Below, one piece after another: positions 22,956 through 34,701 of a DNA stretch of 64,000 nt. Position numbers and translations under genes: made by a program. The notes under the pieces were generated by a model. The model was given only the letters and a program-made list of their open reading frames with translations. It ran no database searches and was not told the origin of the DNA. The first letter of the stretch is position 1, and the number at the start of each line of letters is the position of its first letter. The stretch spans positions 49,238,274 through 49,302,273 of the forward strand of contig CM043942.1 in NCBI GenBank assembly GCA_014529385.2. The letters run 5' to 3'. The stretch comes from Adiantum capillus-veneris. Its lineage: Eukaryota; Streptophyta; Polypodiopsida; Polypodiales; Pteridaceae.

Positions 22956-24060
22956 ATGGCGGCTCCTTTCATAAGTTTTCTTTTCTCTTTGAAACCTCAC
23001 CTTCTTTTGTTGAGGTTCTTCTTGGTGTGTAGCTATCGCTTTCTTCTTCATCTCTTCAATTCTTGCTTGCCTTTCCTCATTGTCCAAGATCTCACTGCTA
23101 TGAGCTTTATGAGAGCTTTCTGCAGATTCTTCGTCTAACTTATATACTCTCTTTGATGACCGTGTGGTTCTGAGAGAAGGTTGGGAGGAAACAATCCATG
23201 TGTTCTGATGTGGGTCTGGCGTCAAATTGTCGGTCATGCCAATAGCATGAGATGCTATTCTTGTTAGTACTTCAAGCACGTCTAGATATATGTGATTTTA
23301 CCTTATTTCTTTGTGCCCTTGAGCATTGTGAGCACATATTGCGCATGATCAATTGGCTGCTTGGTTGTTGACCTCAACACTTGGGTGAAGGTGATCGCAA
23401 CTGCATGGTTTGGGTAGTGTACCGTGGTAGTCTCTTTGATAAAAAGTGGAAGTGTTGATGGTATAGGCGTGTTGTTTCTTCCACTTGCCTTTGGGTAAAG
23501 TCGAAAAAGGTTACAACAGCAGTCTCCTTGGTGAATGTGCCTGTTGTCTTTCTGTTTCGGGCCCGCATCATCATACCTTCAATTGGCAGCTTCAGTGCCT
23601 TAGCCACTATCTCTTTGGTGATTACTACTTCAAATTTTTTCCCTTGTTGGTCAGTGATTTGGGCTGACCCATCCTCTTTGATTGTGGACAGTAGCTCATA
23701 TGCTTCCTGGAAATCTACACCGCATGGTTCCTGGTCGTATAAGTCCCTGAGGCCCAGCCTTTAGTTGGCTTCTTTTGTGTTTGGCTTGGCAGCTACATCA
23801 TATATTTTCTTTGGTAGGATTTGAAACTCTACCTGGTGTCCTTCTTCACTCTTAAACCCGCCTGTGAAAACCGCGGTGTTGTTCTCTTCAAGCTGTTCCC
23901 TTGACTAGTATGTTGCCTTGGCCGTCTTTACTGAACTTGGGACAAGTTGGTAGGTGGCAGCTCTTGCAACTTCTCTTTTTGGGACACCCTTTTCTTGGCC
24001 TTCTCGGTAGCTTGCATTGCTCCTGTTAGGGGAATACAGTACCAATGTTAGACAATTCTG
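22956..24060 (-). pseudogene. Unrecognised retroelement-like ORF family, copy 2 (broken)
   Basis: Minus-strand counterpart of the ORF at 1-1401. The shared order is EEGHQVEFQILPKKIYDV, YDQEPCGVDFQEAYELLSTI, ALKLPIEGMMMRARNRKT, LYHQHFHFLSKR, then the charged region KRVYKLDEESAESSHKAHS and EEPQQKKVRFQREKKTYERS. It is several tens of percent diverged from copy 1 at DNA level by eye. It lies within the debris that splits Copia-A. Broken in several places; product and role unknown. Confidence 0.45.
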
Positions 24061-24603
24061 CAAGTTTCTCTCTAAAATGCCTTGAGAGTCTGAATTGCTG
24101 ACAGATGATGTCCATTTTATGAAGTCTCAAGGTCATTGCCTCTATACAAAGAAAGCTATAGATGCTAGTCCCTGCTAGTCTATTGATTTTGATCCTTTAT
24201 GTGTAAGGCATGCTCATAACTTGGAAATACATCCTTGAGGCAGATGCATGAAGGAAAAGTAACATGAGAACTTTGACAACAAACCATATTCATGTGGGAC
24301 AAGGCAAAGAATGTTCTTTACTAGTCAAAAAAGAGTACCCTTTTGTGTATTGAAGTGTTTTGTTTTGTTTTTTTTTTTTTTGGGGGGGGGAGGGGGGGGG
24401 GCGGGGGATGCGATTTCTACTTCATTCCCTTTATTGGCGAAACTCACCTAAGGAAAATGTCCCATTTTTTCATATAAGGAATGAGATGACCAGGATTCCA
24501 TATGCATGTATTGTTGGTTCTTTGATGTATGCCATATTGGGACTTGTACAAACATTGCATTTGTAGTGGGAGTTGTAAGCAAGTTTATGAACATTTTGGA
24601 AAG

Positions 24604-24618
24604 AACCATTTTAAGGCC
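24604..24618 (+). repeat. LINE target-site duplication, left copy
   Basis: AACCATTTTAAGGCC, repeated exactly at 40321-40335 after the LINE poly(A). Copia-A coding resumes directly beyond the second copy. Confidence 0.9.
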
Positions 24619-25148
24619 AACAACTATTGTGTAGCCATACCAAGAGTCTATTGCTCACTACTGTTGCATGCTCCCCCCCCCCCCCTTGCCCTCCCGCTTC
24701 CTCCAGCCCGTGCACTACCCCCCTCCCCTTCGCGCTGCCACCTCGCGCTGCCCCCCCTCGCCCTCACGATTGCCTCCCTCACCCTCGCCTGCCTAGCCCA
24801 AACCCCCCCCCCCCCCGCCCGTCCCTGCCTTCCCTCCAGCCCATCCGTTGCCCTCCCCCCTCCCTGGTCGCTTCTCCCCCACCCCGCCTGCAGCCTCTTG
24901 TCTCTCGCTCGCCGCTCTCTCCGTCCCCCCCCCCCCCGTCGTCCTCACTGTTCCTGAAGGTCTTCTACACCTCGCTCTGCAACATTTCTTCTTCAGACGA
25001 GTGCTCGGCGTACTCGGTTGCAGACTTCCTTCACCATCCGCTTCTTTGACTCAGCAGTAGACACAGATGGAGGCTCCAGCTCCTCACAGAGGGACTCGCC
25101 TGAAGCCCCCTCACCAGACCCGCTGAGCCCACCATTTGACTTGCTCTT
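24619..25148 (+). other. LINE 5' untranslated region, C-rich
   Basis: From about 24672 to 24940 the plus strand is extremely C-rich, with runs of 9 to 14 C and CCCTCC words. In LINEs the 5' UTR carries an internal promoter; no specific motif is visible here. The long frames across it are compositional. Confidence 0.6.
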
Positions 25149-26634
25149 TTGCCGACAGAGCAAGCGAGCCTTGCCGCAGAGGTAGAGCGCTTGCAGGCGA
25201 CTTCTGTCATCTGCAAGGTTCTCAGCACCCGTCCTAGTAGAGGAGAGCTGCGAGACCTTCTCCAGGCCCGCCTTCTCGCAGAGGTGGGAAAGATCTTGGA
25301 TGTCCAGATTCTCGAACGGGGGTACTACCAGATCGAGTTTGAGACTTCCGAGATGGCCTCCAAGGTCATAGCTATGAGTCCACTGGCCATCCGAGCATCG
25401 CGCACCCACTTTCTACAGTGGCGACATGGTTTTGACCCGACTTCGGATGTGCTCGTAGAGGAGGCAGACATCCCCATCTCAGTTTGCTTTCCGGGTTTGG
25501 AGGGAGTACCTTTCACTTCTCTCCAAGATTGGATCCACCATCGGGACTGTCCTGAGAGACACCTCGTACGGCAACATTAGTAGCTGCCAAGGCGACTGAA
25601 ATCCCTTCAATTCGAGTTTTGGTCAGAGATACCCACACGCTCCCGAAGGTCATCCTTCTGCCTCGGGTGAGTGGGGGTTGGTTTAGACAGAGTGTGGAGT
25701 ACTCGGGTCTCCCGAACCAGTGCTTCATTTGCGGACAGATGGGCCACCTAGCGAAGGCCTGTCCACGAAGGAGGCCACGACCTGCACCTCAGCCTCAGCC
25801 CAAGCCTTCCAAGGCTGGGCCGCAGCCACAGCCAGCGGCACAGCGCACAGATTCAGAGCCATCCTCCGAGCCTGGGGCTCTAGTAGAGGAGGAGGGGTGG
25901 CAGCAGGCCCGTGGTCGTAGTCGTCGACGCCAGGGGCCACAGCGACAGCTAGCACTCAGAGTGGCCCTCAGGTGCCTACTCAGCAGCAGTGGGTTCCCAC
26001 GGGGAACCTCTTTGGTCCTCTTGAGCAGGAGGAGCCCCCTACGCCAGCCTCCACCTCAGCTTCACCCTCGCTAGCCGCCCCACCTTCAGATTTCCCCTCC
26101 TCCTCCACATCCCTCCCCCTCCCTCCTCCCTCCTGTCCCGCCCTCAACTCCCTCGCTCGCCCACCTCAGTCTCTCCTCCCTACTCCCCTCGCCTCTCTCC
26201 TCGCCTCTGTCTCTATCGCCCCCCCCGCTTCTCTTCTCCTCCCCCCCCAGCTCCTTCTCCCCTCCTCCTGCTCTAGTACCACAGTCAATCAGGATACTGG
26301 TCCCTCGCCAACGGCTAGGAGATCTCTTGGCAGCGCCTTTGCCACGAGTCGCCTAGCGAGAGAGGGTCAGCCCTTCTTGCGGCCCCCTCTGCAGATTCAG
26401 ACATCTTCCCTTGCAGCTATCCCTCGTGGTCTGACGAGAATTGACCTCGATGCCGCTGGGATTTCTTCGACTACGGGTTCACTCGCTTCCTCGGCGATTC
26501 CGCAGCAGACCACGAGGCAGCCTGCTTCAGGGTCCACGCTTTGTTCCTCGCCGCTAGGGGAACAGAGGCCTTGGACTCAACAGTTGGTTTCTCCTTCCCC
26601 CTCTATGGGAGGACCAAGACAGAGTGGTCCCTAG
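25149..26634 (+). pseudogene. LINE ORF1 (nucleic-acid-binding protein), degraded
   Basis: Begins around MPTEQASLAAEVERLQATSV. The first 140 codons resemble the DUF4283-type domain of plant L1 ORF1 (VGKILDVQILERGYYQIEF, SPLAIRASRTHFLQWRHGFD). After a frame change near 25560 it continues with RVLVRDTHTLPKVILLPRVS and one CCHC knuckle, CFICGQMGHLAKAC (about 25712-25753). A long Pro/Gln/Ser-rich tail follows (25760-26600), again with a frame change near 25970. In active LINEs ORF1 coats the RNA and takes part in the ribonucleoprotein. The Ser/Pro-rich tail is longer than the recognisable domains. Confidence 0.75.
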
Positions 26635-27016
26635 ACTCAATGGTGGGATGGTTGCATACACAAGTTATCGAGTTCTCTCACCACATGGGAGAACTTGGAG
26701 TTACAGATTTGCTGCAGACTTTGTGGCCTCTGGCCAAGTTTGCGGTGACACCCCCAGACTCAGCAGGATGTAGGCACATTGTGGTGTACTTTTTTGCTGA
26801 TATGCAGTGTTTGCCTTGCTATGTATACATTCATGAGGACTCCTGGATAGAGGAGGTTGCTTTACGCACGACTCGATCTCCTTGGGCTTGGGCCAGGCAC
26901 TCACTGCAGTCTCGCCTATCTAGAGGACGCTCGGATGCGGATTACCCCCCATCCAAGCCAGCCTCGAAGATAGCCCGTCTTGCTGCTGCGACAGCATCTG
27001 TTCTCTATCGTCCCCA

Positions 27017-27999
27017 TGAGGATTGTCTCGTGGAACGTGCAGGGACTAGGTGGGCCCCCAGTTTCAGCGACAACGGGGCCGATTGCATCAGGAGCTTCAG
27101 CGTTGCCTTGTGGGAGGAGAGATTGATCTCCTTATGCTTCAGGAGCACCATTTGTCTGAGAGCCGCATTCGGCGATGTGGTCAGATTTTGCGTGGATGGT
27201 ATGATACCTTTTGGTCAGCTGCTTTTGGACCTGGAGGCATCCAGGGTGGGGTATGTATGACTATTGCGGACTCACTGCAGCAGGCCATTGTGGGCAGAGG
27301 GATTATTGTGCCAGGCAGGGCTCAGTGGATTACTATGCAGCTTCAGGGTGGCCTTGTGGGCTTCCTGAACATCTATGCGCCCAATGTGGCGGGTGCTCAT
27401 GCAGAGTTTTGGTCATAGATTGTCGAGTCTTTGCCACAGGTTGACCATTGGTGTGTAGGAGGGGACTTCAACATGTTGGAGGACCCTTCTGATAGGATCG
27501 GAGGCAGCCATGCTACTGTGCATGGAGTCGAGTTAGCAGCTTGGGAGAGGTTGTGTATGACTTTGAGGGTCTCGGATACATGGCAGCATTCTGGCTTTGT
27601 GAGGGCCTCCAGAGAGTCTTGCCTTCTCTAGATCGGACCACGAGTGGGAGGAGTGAATCTATCGCGGATAGATCGCTTCTACACTAGTGACCAACTTCAG
27701 TGACTTGGGGGGCTCAGTGGGCATCCTGGCAGGGACATCCTTCTCGGACCATGCACCAGTGATCCTCACAAGTGGTAGACAGGCAGCAGAGGAGTGGGAG
27801 CACGATGCTTCGCATCCCAGAGCAAGTCTTGTTGGACTCAGCACTCAGAGAGAGGGTAGCGGCTCTCTGGACAGAGGGCATGGATAGCCAGGCTCTTCCT
27901 GAGACAGAGTGGCCTTAGGCTGCCTAGCTCAGCTTAGCCACTTTTTTCTACAGGAGTATCTGGCTCGACGAGCTGTAGCGAGAGAGGAGGAGCAGCGTC
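27017..27999 (+). pseudogene. LINE ORF2, endonuclease part (degraded)
   Basis: Starts MRIVSWNVQGLGG, the standard opening of plant L1 ORF2, and shows the apurinic-endonuclease-like landmarks in order: LMLQEHHLSESRI (catalytic Glu), GFLNIYAPN, GGDFNMLEDPSDRIGG (Asp/Asn), IDRFYTSD and SDHAPVI (Asp-His). The domain therefore retains its key residues but is spread over more than one frame, with a stop near 27417. In active LINEs this domain nicks the target DNA. GagPro-1 is inserted at 27999/28000, between endonuclease and RT; coding resumes at 36822. Confidence 0.85.
27995..27999 (+). repeat. GagPro-1 target-site duplication, left copy
   Basis: GCGTC, repeated exactly at 36817-36821 after the right LTR. 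Confidence 0.9.
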
Positions 28000-28250
28000 T
28001 GTGCGCTCCTTGCCGCACTGTCAAAGCAAGGGACTTGCCAATACACCGTGTGCGAGCCACAAATGGCTCCAAGCACACAACAAGCCTAAACTAGCAAGCT
28101 CAAGAGAGCAAAGGGTGTGTCACTCACCGCTCTACGCTCGCCTTCGTGGTGGATTCCTCGCCGTGATGAAGAAGAAGCTGCAGTCGTGCCGCGCTCAACC
28201 GCTTCGCCGCCGTCGTGCCTTCGTAATGCTCGATCGCACACACACTCTCC

Positions 28251-28284
<34 letters not shown>

Positions 28285-28592
28285 AGGAGGTGAAGAAGAG
28301 AAGATGGAAGATGGAGATGGAGATGGAGCAAGAGCACTCTTCTATTGCACAAATGAGAGAATGAGTAAAAATTAGGTTTAGTTGGCTTTTATATGAGCTC
28401 ACCCCATTCACACTTGGGCGCCCATGCTTAGCCAACTAATCCCTTGAATGTCCCAGTTAGAGTGCACCTCTCATCGGCGATCACTCTTACCCTTTTCCTA
28501 TTGGTCCGACAAGCCCAGTACCTGACTCTACCAAATACATAATACACGTCCGTCGTAGGTGATGGGGTGTCCGTGAGCCGTGAGGGTTAACA
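28000..28592 (-). repeat. GagPro-1 3' LTR
   Basis: 593 bp, TGTGCGCTCC...GGTTAACA on the plus strand. Same family as the Gypsy-A LTRs, including the internal CT/CA microsatellite (28246-28284) and the minus-strand TATAAAAG-type segment near 28390. Confidence 0.92.
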
Positions 28593-28593
28593 T

Positions 28594-28604
28594 GCCCCCT
28601 TCCT
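28594..28604 (-). promoter_or_regulatory. GagPro-1 polypurine tract
   Basis: Minus strand reads AGGAAGGGGGC next to the 3' LTR start, the expected site of plus-strand DNA priming. The same tract precedes the GagPro-2 3' LTR. Confidence 0.85.
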
Positions 28605-28605
28605 G

Positions 28606-30220
28606 ATGTAGATTCCGTCCTCGGAAGCTATTGAGTTGAAGCTCGTTCGTCGAGGTGGAAGAGCATTTGAGATGAATGTCCTTAGCCTTCTTCAGTCACT
28701 GCAAAATCAAACAACATTGGCACAGTAATTGCATTCTCTTAAAAAGCATATGCAGTTTTAGGTAGACGAATTGATTGGTAAAAGAATTTTAAACAATTTG
28801 TCAGCAATGAACATTAAATTGCAATGTAATCAAATGCATAAACAGATGTAAAGGTAAAAAATTAAACAAGTCTGGGGTCGCTAATTTGACGGTCGAAAGG
28901 CACTAGAGATCGAATATTAATACCATGGGTAAGCTTCTTAATTTTCAGTGGTCAATTAAGTTGTTTAATCGCGAGAGCCAAGTATTCATGTTCGAGGGCT
29001 GACTAGAGGCTATACCTAGAAGACTTTGTAGTTAAGCTACGATAAAAGGAATTTCTCATGAAATCATCGCCTGACTGATTACTTTTTCTTTGACCCCCCA
29101 AAGTCTTTTCACAGTGATTCAATTTGATGTGTGTGCTTATTTTGTATGCCTTGGGTTTTTTGCTTTTCAAGGAAAAAGCGCCCACACTGGGAACCTCTAG
29201 GGCTCTAGTACCATAGGCTGCGATACATGTGAGTGAAGTACCAATTTAAGCAGGATTTCTCTCCAACTTAAAATTTTACATTGTGGCACTTTGATTTTTT
29301 GTTTGTTCATTTTCAGCATTTTAATTTTGTAACTTTGGGGGGTCATATAACACTGTTACCCTCCCCAGGCTCATCACATTAGTAAACTCCCTTTATAATA
29401 CTTAAGCTAAAGGTCAATAGGGTTAAGCCCACTAGAAAGCCCTAGTACATTTCATACAATGCTGCCTAAATCGGATTAAGAACCTAAGTAACCATTGCTT
29501 ATTAGGAAGGCATTCCCCATGGTATTAAGAGAAGATTTCTAATACCTAGCTTGGTCAAACTAGCTTAGTCGGACTGCTGATTTTTAAACCTAGACAACTG
29601 ATTATGACAAAACATTACATTGAATTAAATGTTTGATACTAAGCCAATGCGTTGAATATTATGCTACCAATCACAATCAAAGCAGACAAACATGGATGCA
29701 AAAAGATAAGGGCAATGCTAATGGACATAAAACACCTGTTTGTGTTGATGGTCGCGCTTGATTTGAAGTGTGAACGAGAGAAAGGTTCCATGAAGGTCCA
29801 AATCCTACAATAGCAACATGCTCCTGTACACACTAGGAAACAAAAGGAATACCTCCAGGAGGCACATTAGTGGGAAAAGAGAACTTCGCTAATCTCTCAA
29901 CTCTAAAACAGAAACACTCCTATCGTACTAATCTTACCTACCCTCCATCACTCAAGTGATGAGGATCAAAGGTGTTTTATGGCATAGGTTTCTGTTTCAC
30001 TGTACCGGATGTAAATGTGTAGGTCTGGGTCAATGTTTTGACTTTTAATGTGCATACTCGTTTGCTAATTGCTCTTGCTCTTTATTTTTTTGTTTTTGTG
30101 AGTATAAAGCTTTATATGTACATTCCCTAAGATTGGTGATTGAGAGGTCAGGGAAAAAGGTTGAGAGGGAAGCAAGTGAATGATGGATGTCCACAAACAC
30201 TCCCCCCTTCCTTGGGTAGA
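28606..30220 (-). other. GagPro-1 non-coding 3' module
   Basis: AT-rich region without coding potential on either strand, lying where pol would be expected. It is highly conserved in GagPro-2 (60957-62567). It contains, on the minus strand, an acceptor-like TTGATTTTGCAG close to the polypurine tract. Its function is unknown; conservation between two copies may simply reflect recent common origin. Confidence 0.7.
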
Positions 30221-31020
30221 TCATACCATTTGAAATGAGCTTCTCACCCTTTGAAACCAATTGTTCCAGTTGGTAATAGGTGAGGATTTTTGCCAGTAGT
30301 TTTCTATTACCCTAGGGGCCTCGTCAAGTTGCAAGGGTGGTAAGGTACTCTCCCAGGATCGAACTTGAAGTGGTTCATCAGGTGATTCTTGAACACTGGG
30401 AGGTGTGGATTCTTTTGTAGCTTCATGGAGGTCCACTACTATAGATGGAGGCTGTGTAGAAGCTTTTACCTCTATGGATGTATTACATGAGGAGCTAGAA
30501 GCTTCATGGGACTCCACCCTTCCTGAGCTAGGTGGAACAAATCGTTCTTTCTTTGGTACCCAAACTAGCTCGGGAGCGGGTGTGTAGCATTCTGTGATTT
30601 TCCCTTTCCACGATCATTGATTCGTTTTGGAGCTACGGGATTGGGCTCACTTGGGTCAAGTGATAGGTAAGAGCACAATCTACGTTTTGGCACCCAGATT
30701 TGATCATTTCCTTGATAGTAGCCTTGGGCTTCCAATAGTAGTTTAGGGATCCATCGCAACATTTTCTTACTTTTCTTGGAGCGAGTGGTACGTTTCTTAC
30801 AAGGCTTCTGTTTTTTAGCACTAGCTATGGTCACTAAAGAAGATTTAGGGACCCACTTGTATGTTTTCTTCGTTACATTAAGATGAGTCTTGTCGGAAGC
30901 GATATGCATTGCTTGTAGCATATTTAAGGGTATAGGCATTTCATCCCCCTCAGGTGTTACCCAGGTCGTCCCCCTATTTCCCCAAGTGTCTATGGTTGCT
31001 GCTAGGTGGACCCAATCCAC
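30221..31020 (-). pseudogene. GagPro-1 C-terminal extension after protease
   Basis: Minus-strand frames (30565-31020 and 30221-30517) matching the end of the GagPro-2 protease frame. They share MDWVHLAATIDTWGNRGTTW, repeated WVPK words (WVPKSSL, WIPKLLL, WVPKRRL), a Lys/Arg-rich segment, and a C-terminal part ending near APRVIENYWQKSSPITNWNN. No known domain. The repeated WxPK motif is distinctive for this family. Confidence 0.65.
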
Positions 31021-31033
31021 ATTTCCGACTCAG

Positions 31034-32248
31034 TCATCCAGGTAGGATATCCATATAAGGAGAATCTTGGCCAATGTCTGTATCCTTCTTACAAGTGTAA
31101 CAATATTGTAGTGGGGCCGAGTGAACTGTGGTGTCAGAGCGATGATCAATAATGGTTTTACTCCCTAAGGGGTGTACCTTACCAGTCACCAAATCCACTC
31201 TAAGGACAGAGTCTTGGAATTGCAAATAGACATGATTTTTAGACCAATCATGAACCATTTGTGCTTCCCTCATGAATGGTCGTCCTAAAATCATTTCATA
31301 TGACATAAGGTGTTTAGAGAAATCCATTACAATGAACGTATGTCGTACCTTGTGTCCTAGAACTTTGATCTTAAGATCCTTGAGCATCCCCATAGGTTTG
31401 GCTATGGTACCATTTGCCATCTTTACCACAATGTTAGTAACACTGAGGCGGGGTTTTCCCATGGATTCCCAACAATCTTTTGTAACGATGCTAACTCCTG
31501 CACCACCATCAAGAATTCCCTTTATAGTTAATCCCTTGGTAGTGATGGGTAGGGTCACATTAGACTCGTCGCCTTCAAAATACTGCCCTAATTCGTTAAT
31601 GGGTACCTCGATCACAGACTCGTGTCCATCTAAGTCAAGTGATTGCACATGATTTTCCTCATCAATCATAATCGAGTCAGGCCTATTTGGTTGCGCAAAC
31701 TGCGGTAATCCCGTTCGTAGCTCTCCGTTAAGGAATGCTCGAAGTGCAAGGAATAACTCAGGATCTCCATACAGCTTTGCTATGATCGTGGTTCGGACCT
31801 CAGAAGACATGAAGTCCACTAGTTTGGCAACATTCATTGGCATTTTGCAGGGTGTAGGTCCTTGACTAGGAACTGGTGAGGATGGAATCTCATATTCCTC
31901 AATGGGATCAGGTATTCCTTCGTTAAACATCCTTTCCAACAAGAAGGGTGTATGCTCACTTTCTGATGTCCCGTCCTCACTCCCTTCTTGGATGATACTA
32001 GATATGGCTAACGGTCTATGGTTCATGTGGGGTGGATGAACTTGCGTGGGAAACACTGTGTCATGAATTTTGACATGCATGGGTTCTGGTTCTAGTTTCC
32101 TTTGAGTCTCCTCCACTAAACCTCTTAGATGTTTCACCTGCTCAATCTCGTCTACTGGGTTTGGGTACGTCCCAATCTTCTTGTTACGATTCTTCCCTTT
32201 TTGCCCCTGCGGTTTATCTTGGGGGTCTTGGATTGGATTTGGAAACAC
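31034..32248 (-). pseudogene. GagPro-1 aspartic protease region
   Basis: 404-codon minus-strand frame. After a basic and acidic linker it carries the conserved pre-protease region (PIEEYEIPSSPVPSQGPTP), the retropepsin-like signature KGILDGGAGVSIVTKDCW, KMANGTIAKPMGMLKDLKIK and the MILGRPFM segment. Nearly identical to the GagPro-2 protease and close to that of Gypsy-A. Confidence 0.88.
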
Positions 32249-32259
32249 TTGTGGTGTTT

Positions 32260-34701
32260 TCAGAGGCTCTTTATGGTTTCTCTTATTCGGTTTTCATTTG
32301 GTTCCATGTTACGGTTTTCTTTGTCGGTCCTTCCCTTTGTGGTATTGGTTCTAGTCTCCATTGTCTCGATTGAATCTGAATCATCCTCGAGGTCATTCAT
32401 ATACACGGGGTCATCTCCTGTTCCTATGTTTGTTTTGGAACTTGGCTTTGAATTTCCCGTATTCTGCGACCTCTTCCTTCGTGTCTTCTTTTTCTTTGCT
32501 TGGATAACTGACGCGGTATCTCTCTCTTCGAGGATATGGCCTGGCCCTTGAAGCATGGACCGTGTAATCGCATAAGCGGGTGCGACGGGTGGTATTGGCG
32601 ATGTCACACTAGCAATTTTGACCAAATTCAGGGGTGTGATTTTAGGCGCATTTGGGTTATAGGGGCATTGGGCAATCAAGTGATCTATGCCACAACGATT
32701 ACATGTGAGTATTGGCATTGCAGACGTGCTCCCTTGATTCAATTGCATCTGTGCAGCATTCTTTTGCAGCTAATAGGGCACTCATTGCCCGATGTGGTCC
32801 ACCACACTCGTAGCATTGAAGAGGTGGCCTCCTAGCCTGGTGTTTATATTTTGACCTCTGGATGCAGAGAGCAGCAGCTTGATAAACCGGCTTGACTTGT
32901 CCCAACAATCTTCCATGTAGTATATAGGACACTCTTCCAATGTATCAAGTCCGTAGGCAATACTAGTGTCTATTTCCTCCTCACAGCCATCTGCATAAGC
33001 ATTAGATGGCTCGCAACCCACTTGGTTCATAGGGGCGACTCTTGGATGCGGGGGCTGCGGTCCTAGCACAGGAGGTGGTAGCGGTGTAGCTTGTACAACA
33101 TTTTGAGATCTAGGGACCATGTGTTGCGGTAGTTGCTCAACAGGTGGAGCAGGCATCAATACAGGAGCTCGAGGCGCATCCGTCCAGGCTACAGGTGGTC
33201 TATTTTCCATCATACATTTGATCATTAAACAATCCTTAGCTTGGTGACCATACCTACCACATGCGTTGCAAGTTCCATTAAATTTTACTCTAAACGTAGG
33301 GCACTCACTAGTGCTATGTGGACCCAAGCAAATGGAACACCATTGTTGCTCCCTTCTTGGATACATGTGACTATTTTGGGGGTCGATTATCCTTAAGAGA
33401 CTCTTGGATTGCCTTGGTGAGGTCTGTCAAGAATGTCTCAAATACCTTTGGCTCATTGGCAATGGGCTTTGCAGTCATGGGTTCATACCAATGGCTTGTG
33501 AGCTAGTGGATCTCGTGTCGGTAGACACCCTCATGCCTGCTATCATCAAGTTGTCCTCTAATTGGATTGCATTGGCAGTGACATCTTCCCAGGTTGTGAT
33601 ACCTCTAATCACTAGTCCATTATAGATTCCTTCATTCCTCAACCCTCGAATGAATCGATCAAGCAGTTGGTTATTGTTGAAGCGCTCATTTACAGGGCAG
33701 CGAGAGTTTAAGTGCTTTAGACGACTAATGAAGTCCCTTACTGACTCTCCTTCCTTACGTTCGGCCTTCTGTAGCTGAGATGCTACACCCAAAGCACACC
33801 TTCTCGTATGTACTCCTTTAGAAACAACCTTCGAAGGGTAGGGTAGATTGTTTTCTCGTCCACCCTTAGGGTTCTATACCAATCTCCAGCCTTCCCACTT
33901 AATGTCAAGCTTAAGGCATTGCACTTATGTAGTTCGTTGCGTTCCCCTAAGGAATCACATACTTGTTCAAACACTTCAATGTGTTTTCTAGCATCTTCGT
34001 CCCCATTGAATTTTTGCGTGAGTTTGGCAATTTGTACTGCCTTACTTCTAGGCTCTCTATCAGATGCATGATGACGCATATTTTCCGCGATAGATCGACC
34101 TATGGTTTGAGCAAACGCTGCCAAGTCACCTATGTGAGGAGGCAGGGCCGGTGGAGGTACTCTTGGAATCATATGTGGGAGAGGGACGGGTACCGGTCTT
34201 GGCATATGTGTGGATGATGCAGGATATGGAACATAACCGGGCATAGGTCCACTCGGATAAGGGCTAGGGAGCGGCACTCGAGGAGCATAAACAAGTGGTA
34301 CAATTGGAGGTGTGGGGGCCATGTGTGCATAAGGGGCTAGAGGCACATACGGTCGAGGCCCCATATTAGGTACTACGACACTAGGTAGTGGCACTGCGCT
34401 AACCGTAGATGTCATCGGTACATTCTCTGTCAGGCTTATCCCTGAAGTGAGCACTGTGTTTTCCTTAATAGAGGGTTGAGCCAAGTTAGGGAAGCTAAAG
34501 TTGTCGCTCGGAGGCTCAGATTGCATAGAGACCCCAGGTGAAATGACGTAAGATGGGTCCATGGGACTCATTAGAGGAGTCTCCATTTGTGATAGAGTAG
34601 GCTGTTGAGCCTTGCTCGTATCCAGAAATCTCATGGGGCCAGTTGAGAGTATATTTACCCCTCGTTTTGCCTTTCTGATTGAATAATGCCATGGATAACA
34701 T
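32260..34701 (-). pseudogene. GagPro-1 Gag region
   Basis: Gag spread over several minus-strand frames. In order: a Pro-rich region (34300-34634), a capsid-like domain (GDWYRTLRVDEKTIYPTLRR, RDFISRLKHLNSRC, ending near 33475), then knuckles CSICLGPHSTSEC, CNACGRYGHQAKDC, CYECGGPHR and CNRCGIDHLIAQC, then a Lys-rich tail (KKKKTRRKRSQ). The order matches Gypsy-A and GagPro-2. Broken in a handful of places. Confidence 0.85.

Larger units (their letters stand above)
19801..24618 (+). mobile_element. Copia-A, left part (broken, nested)
   Basis: Ty1/Copia fossil in plus orientation. The protease end is at about 19855-20030 (KLDDAYELKIHGARDIKL, RHVPRSTKCFVSTRQL). The GAG-pre-integrase follows (20090-20215; LWHIQVGHMSQKGMKTLAHF), then integrase (20280-20960; SYFVIFIDDSTRKVWV). 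A late RT segment lies at 24480-24618 (MTRIPYACIVGSLMYA). Between 21050 and 24430 unrelated retroelement debris intervenes. The LINE interrupts the RT and its right part resumes at 40336. More than a dozen breaks; old. Confidence 0.75.

Noticed and set aside
24529-25049. Long Pro/Ser/Leu frames in the LINE 5' region
   Set aside because: Caused by C-rich low complexity in the 5' UTR; the real ORF1 domain starts later and in a different frame.
28606-30220. Hidden RT or integrase in the GagPro module
   Set aside because: No RT, RNase H or integrase motif in any frame on either strand in either copy.
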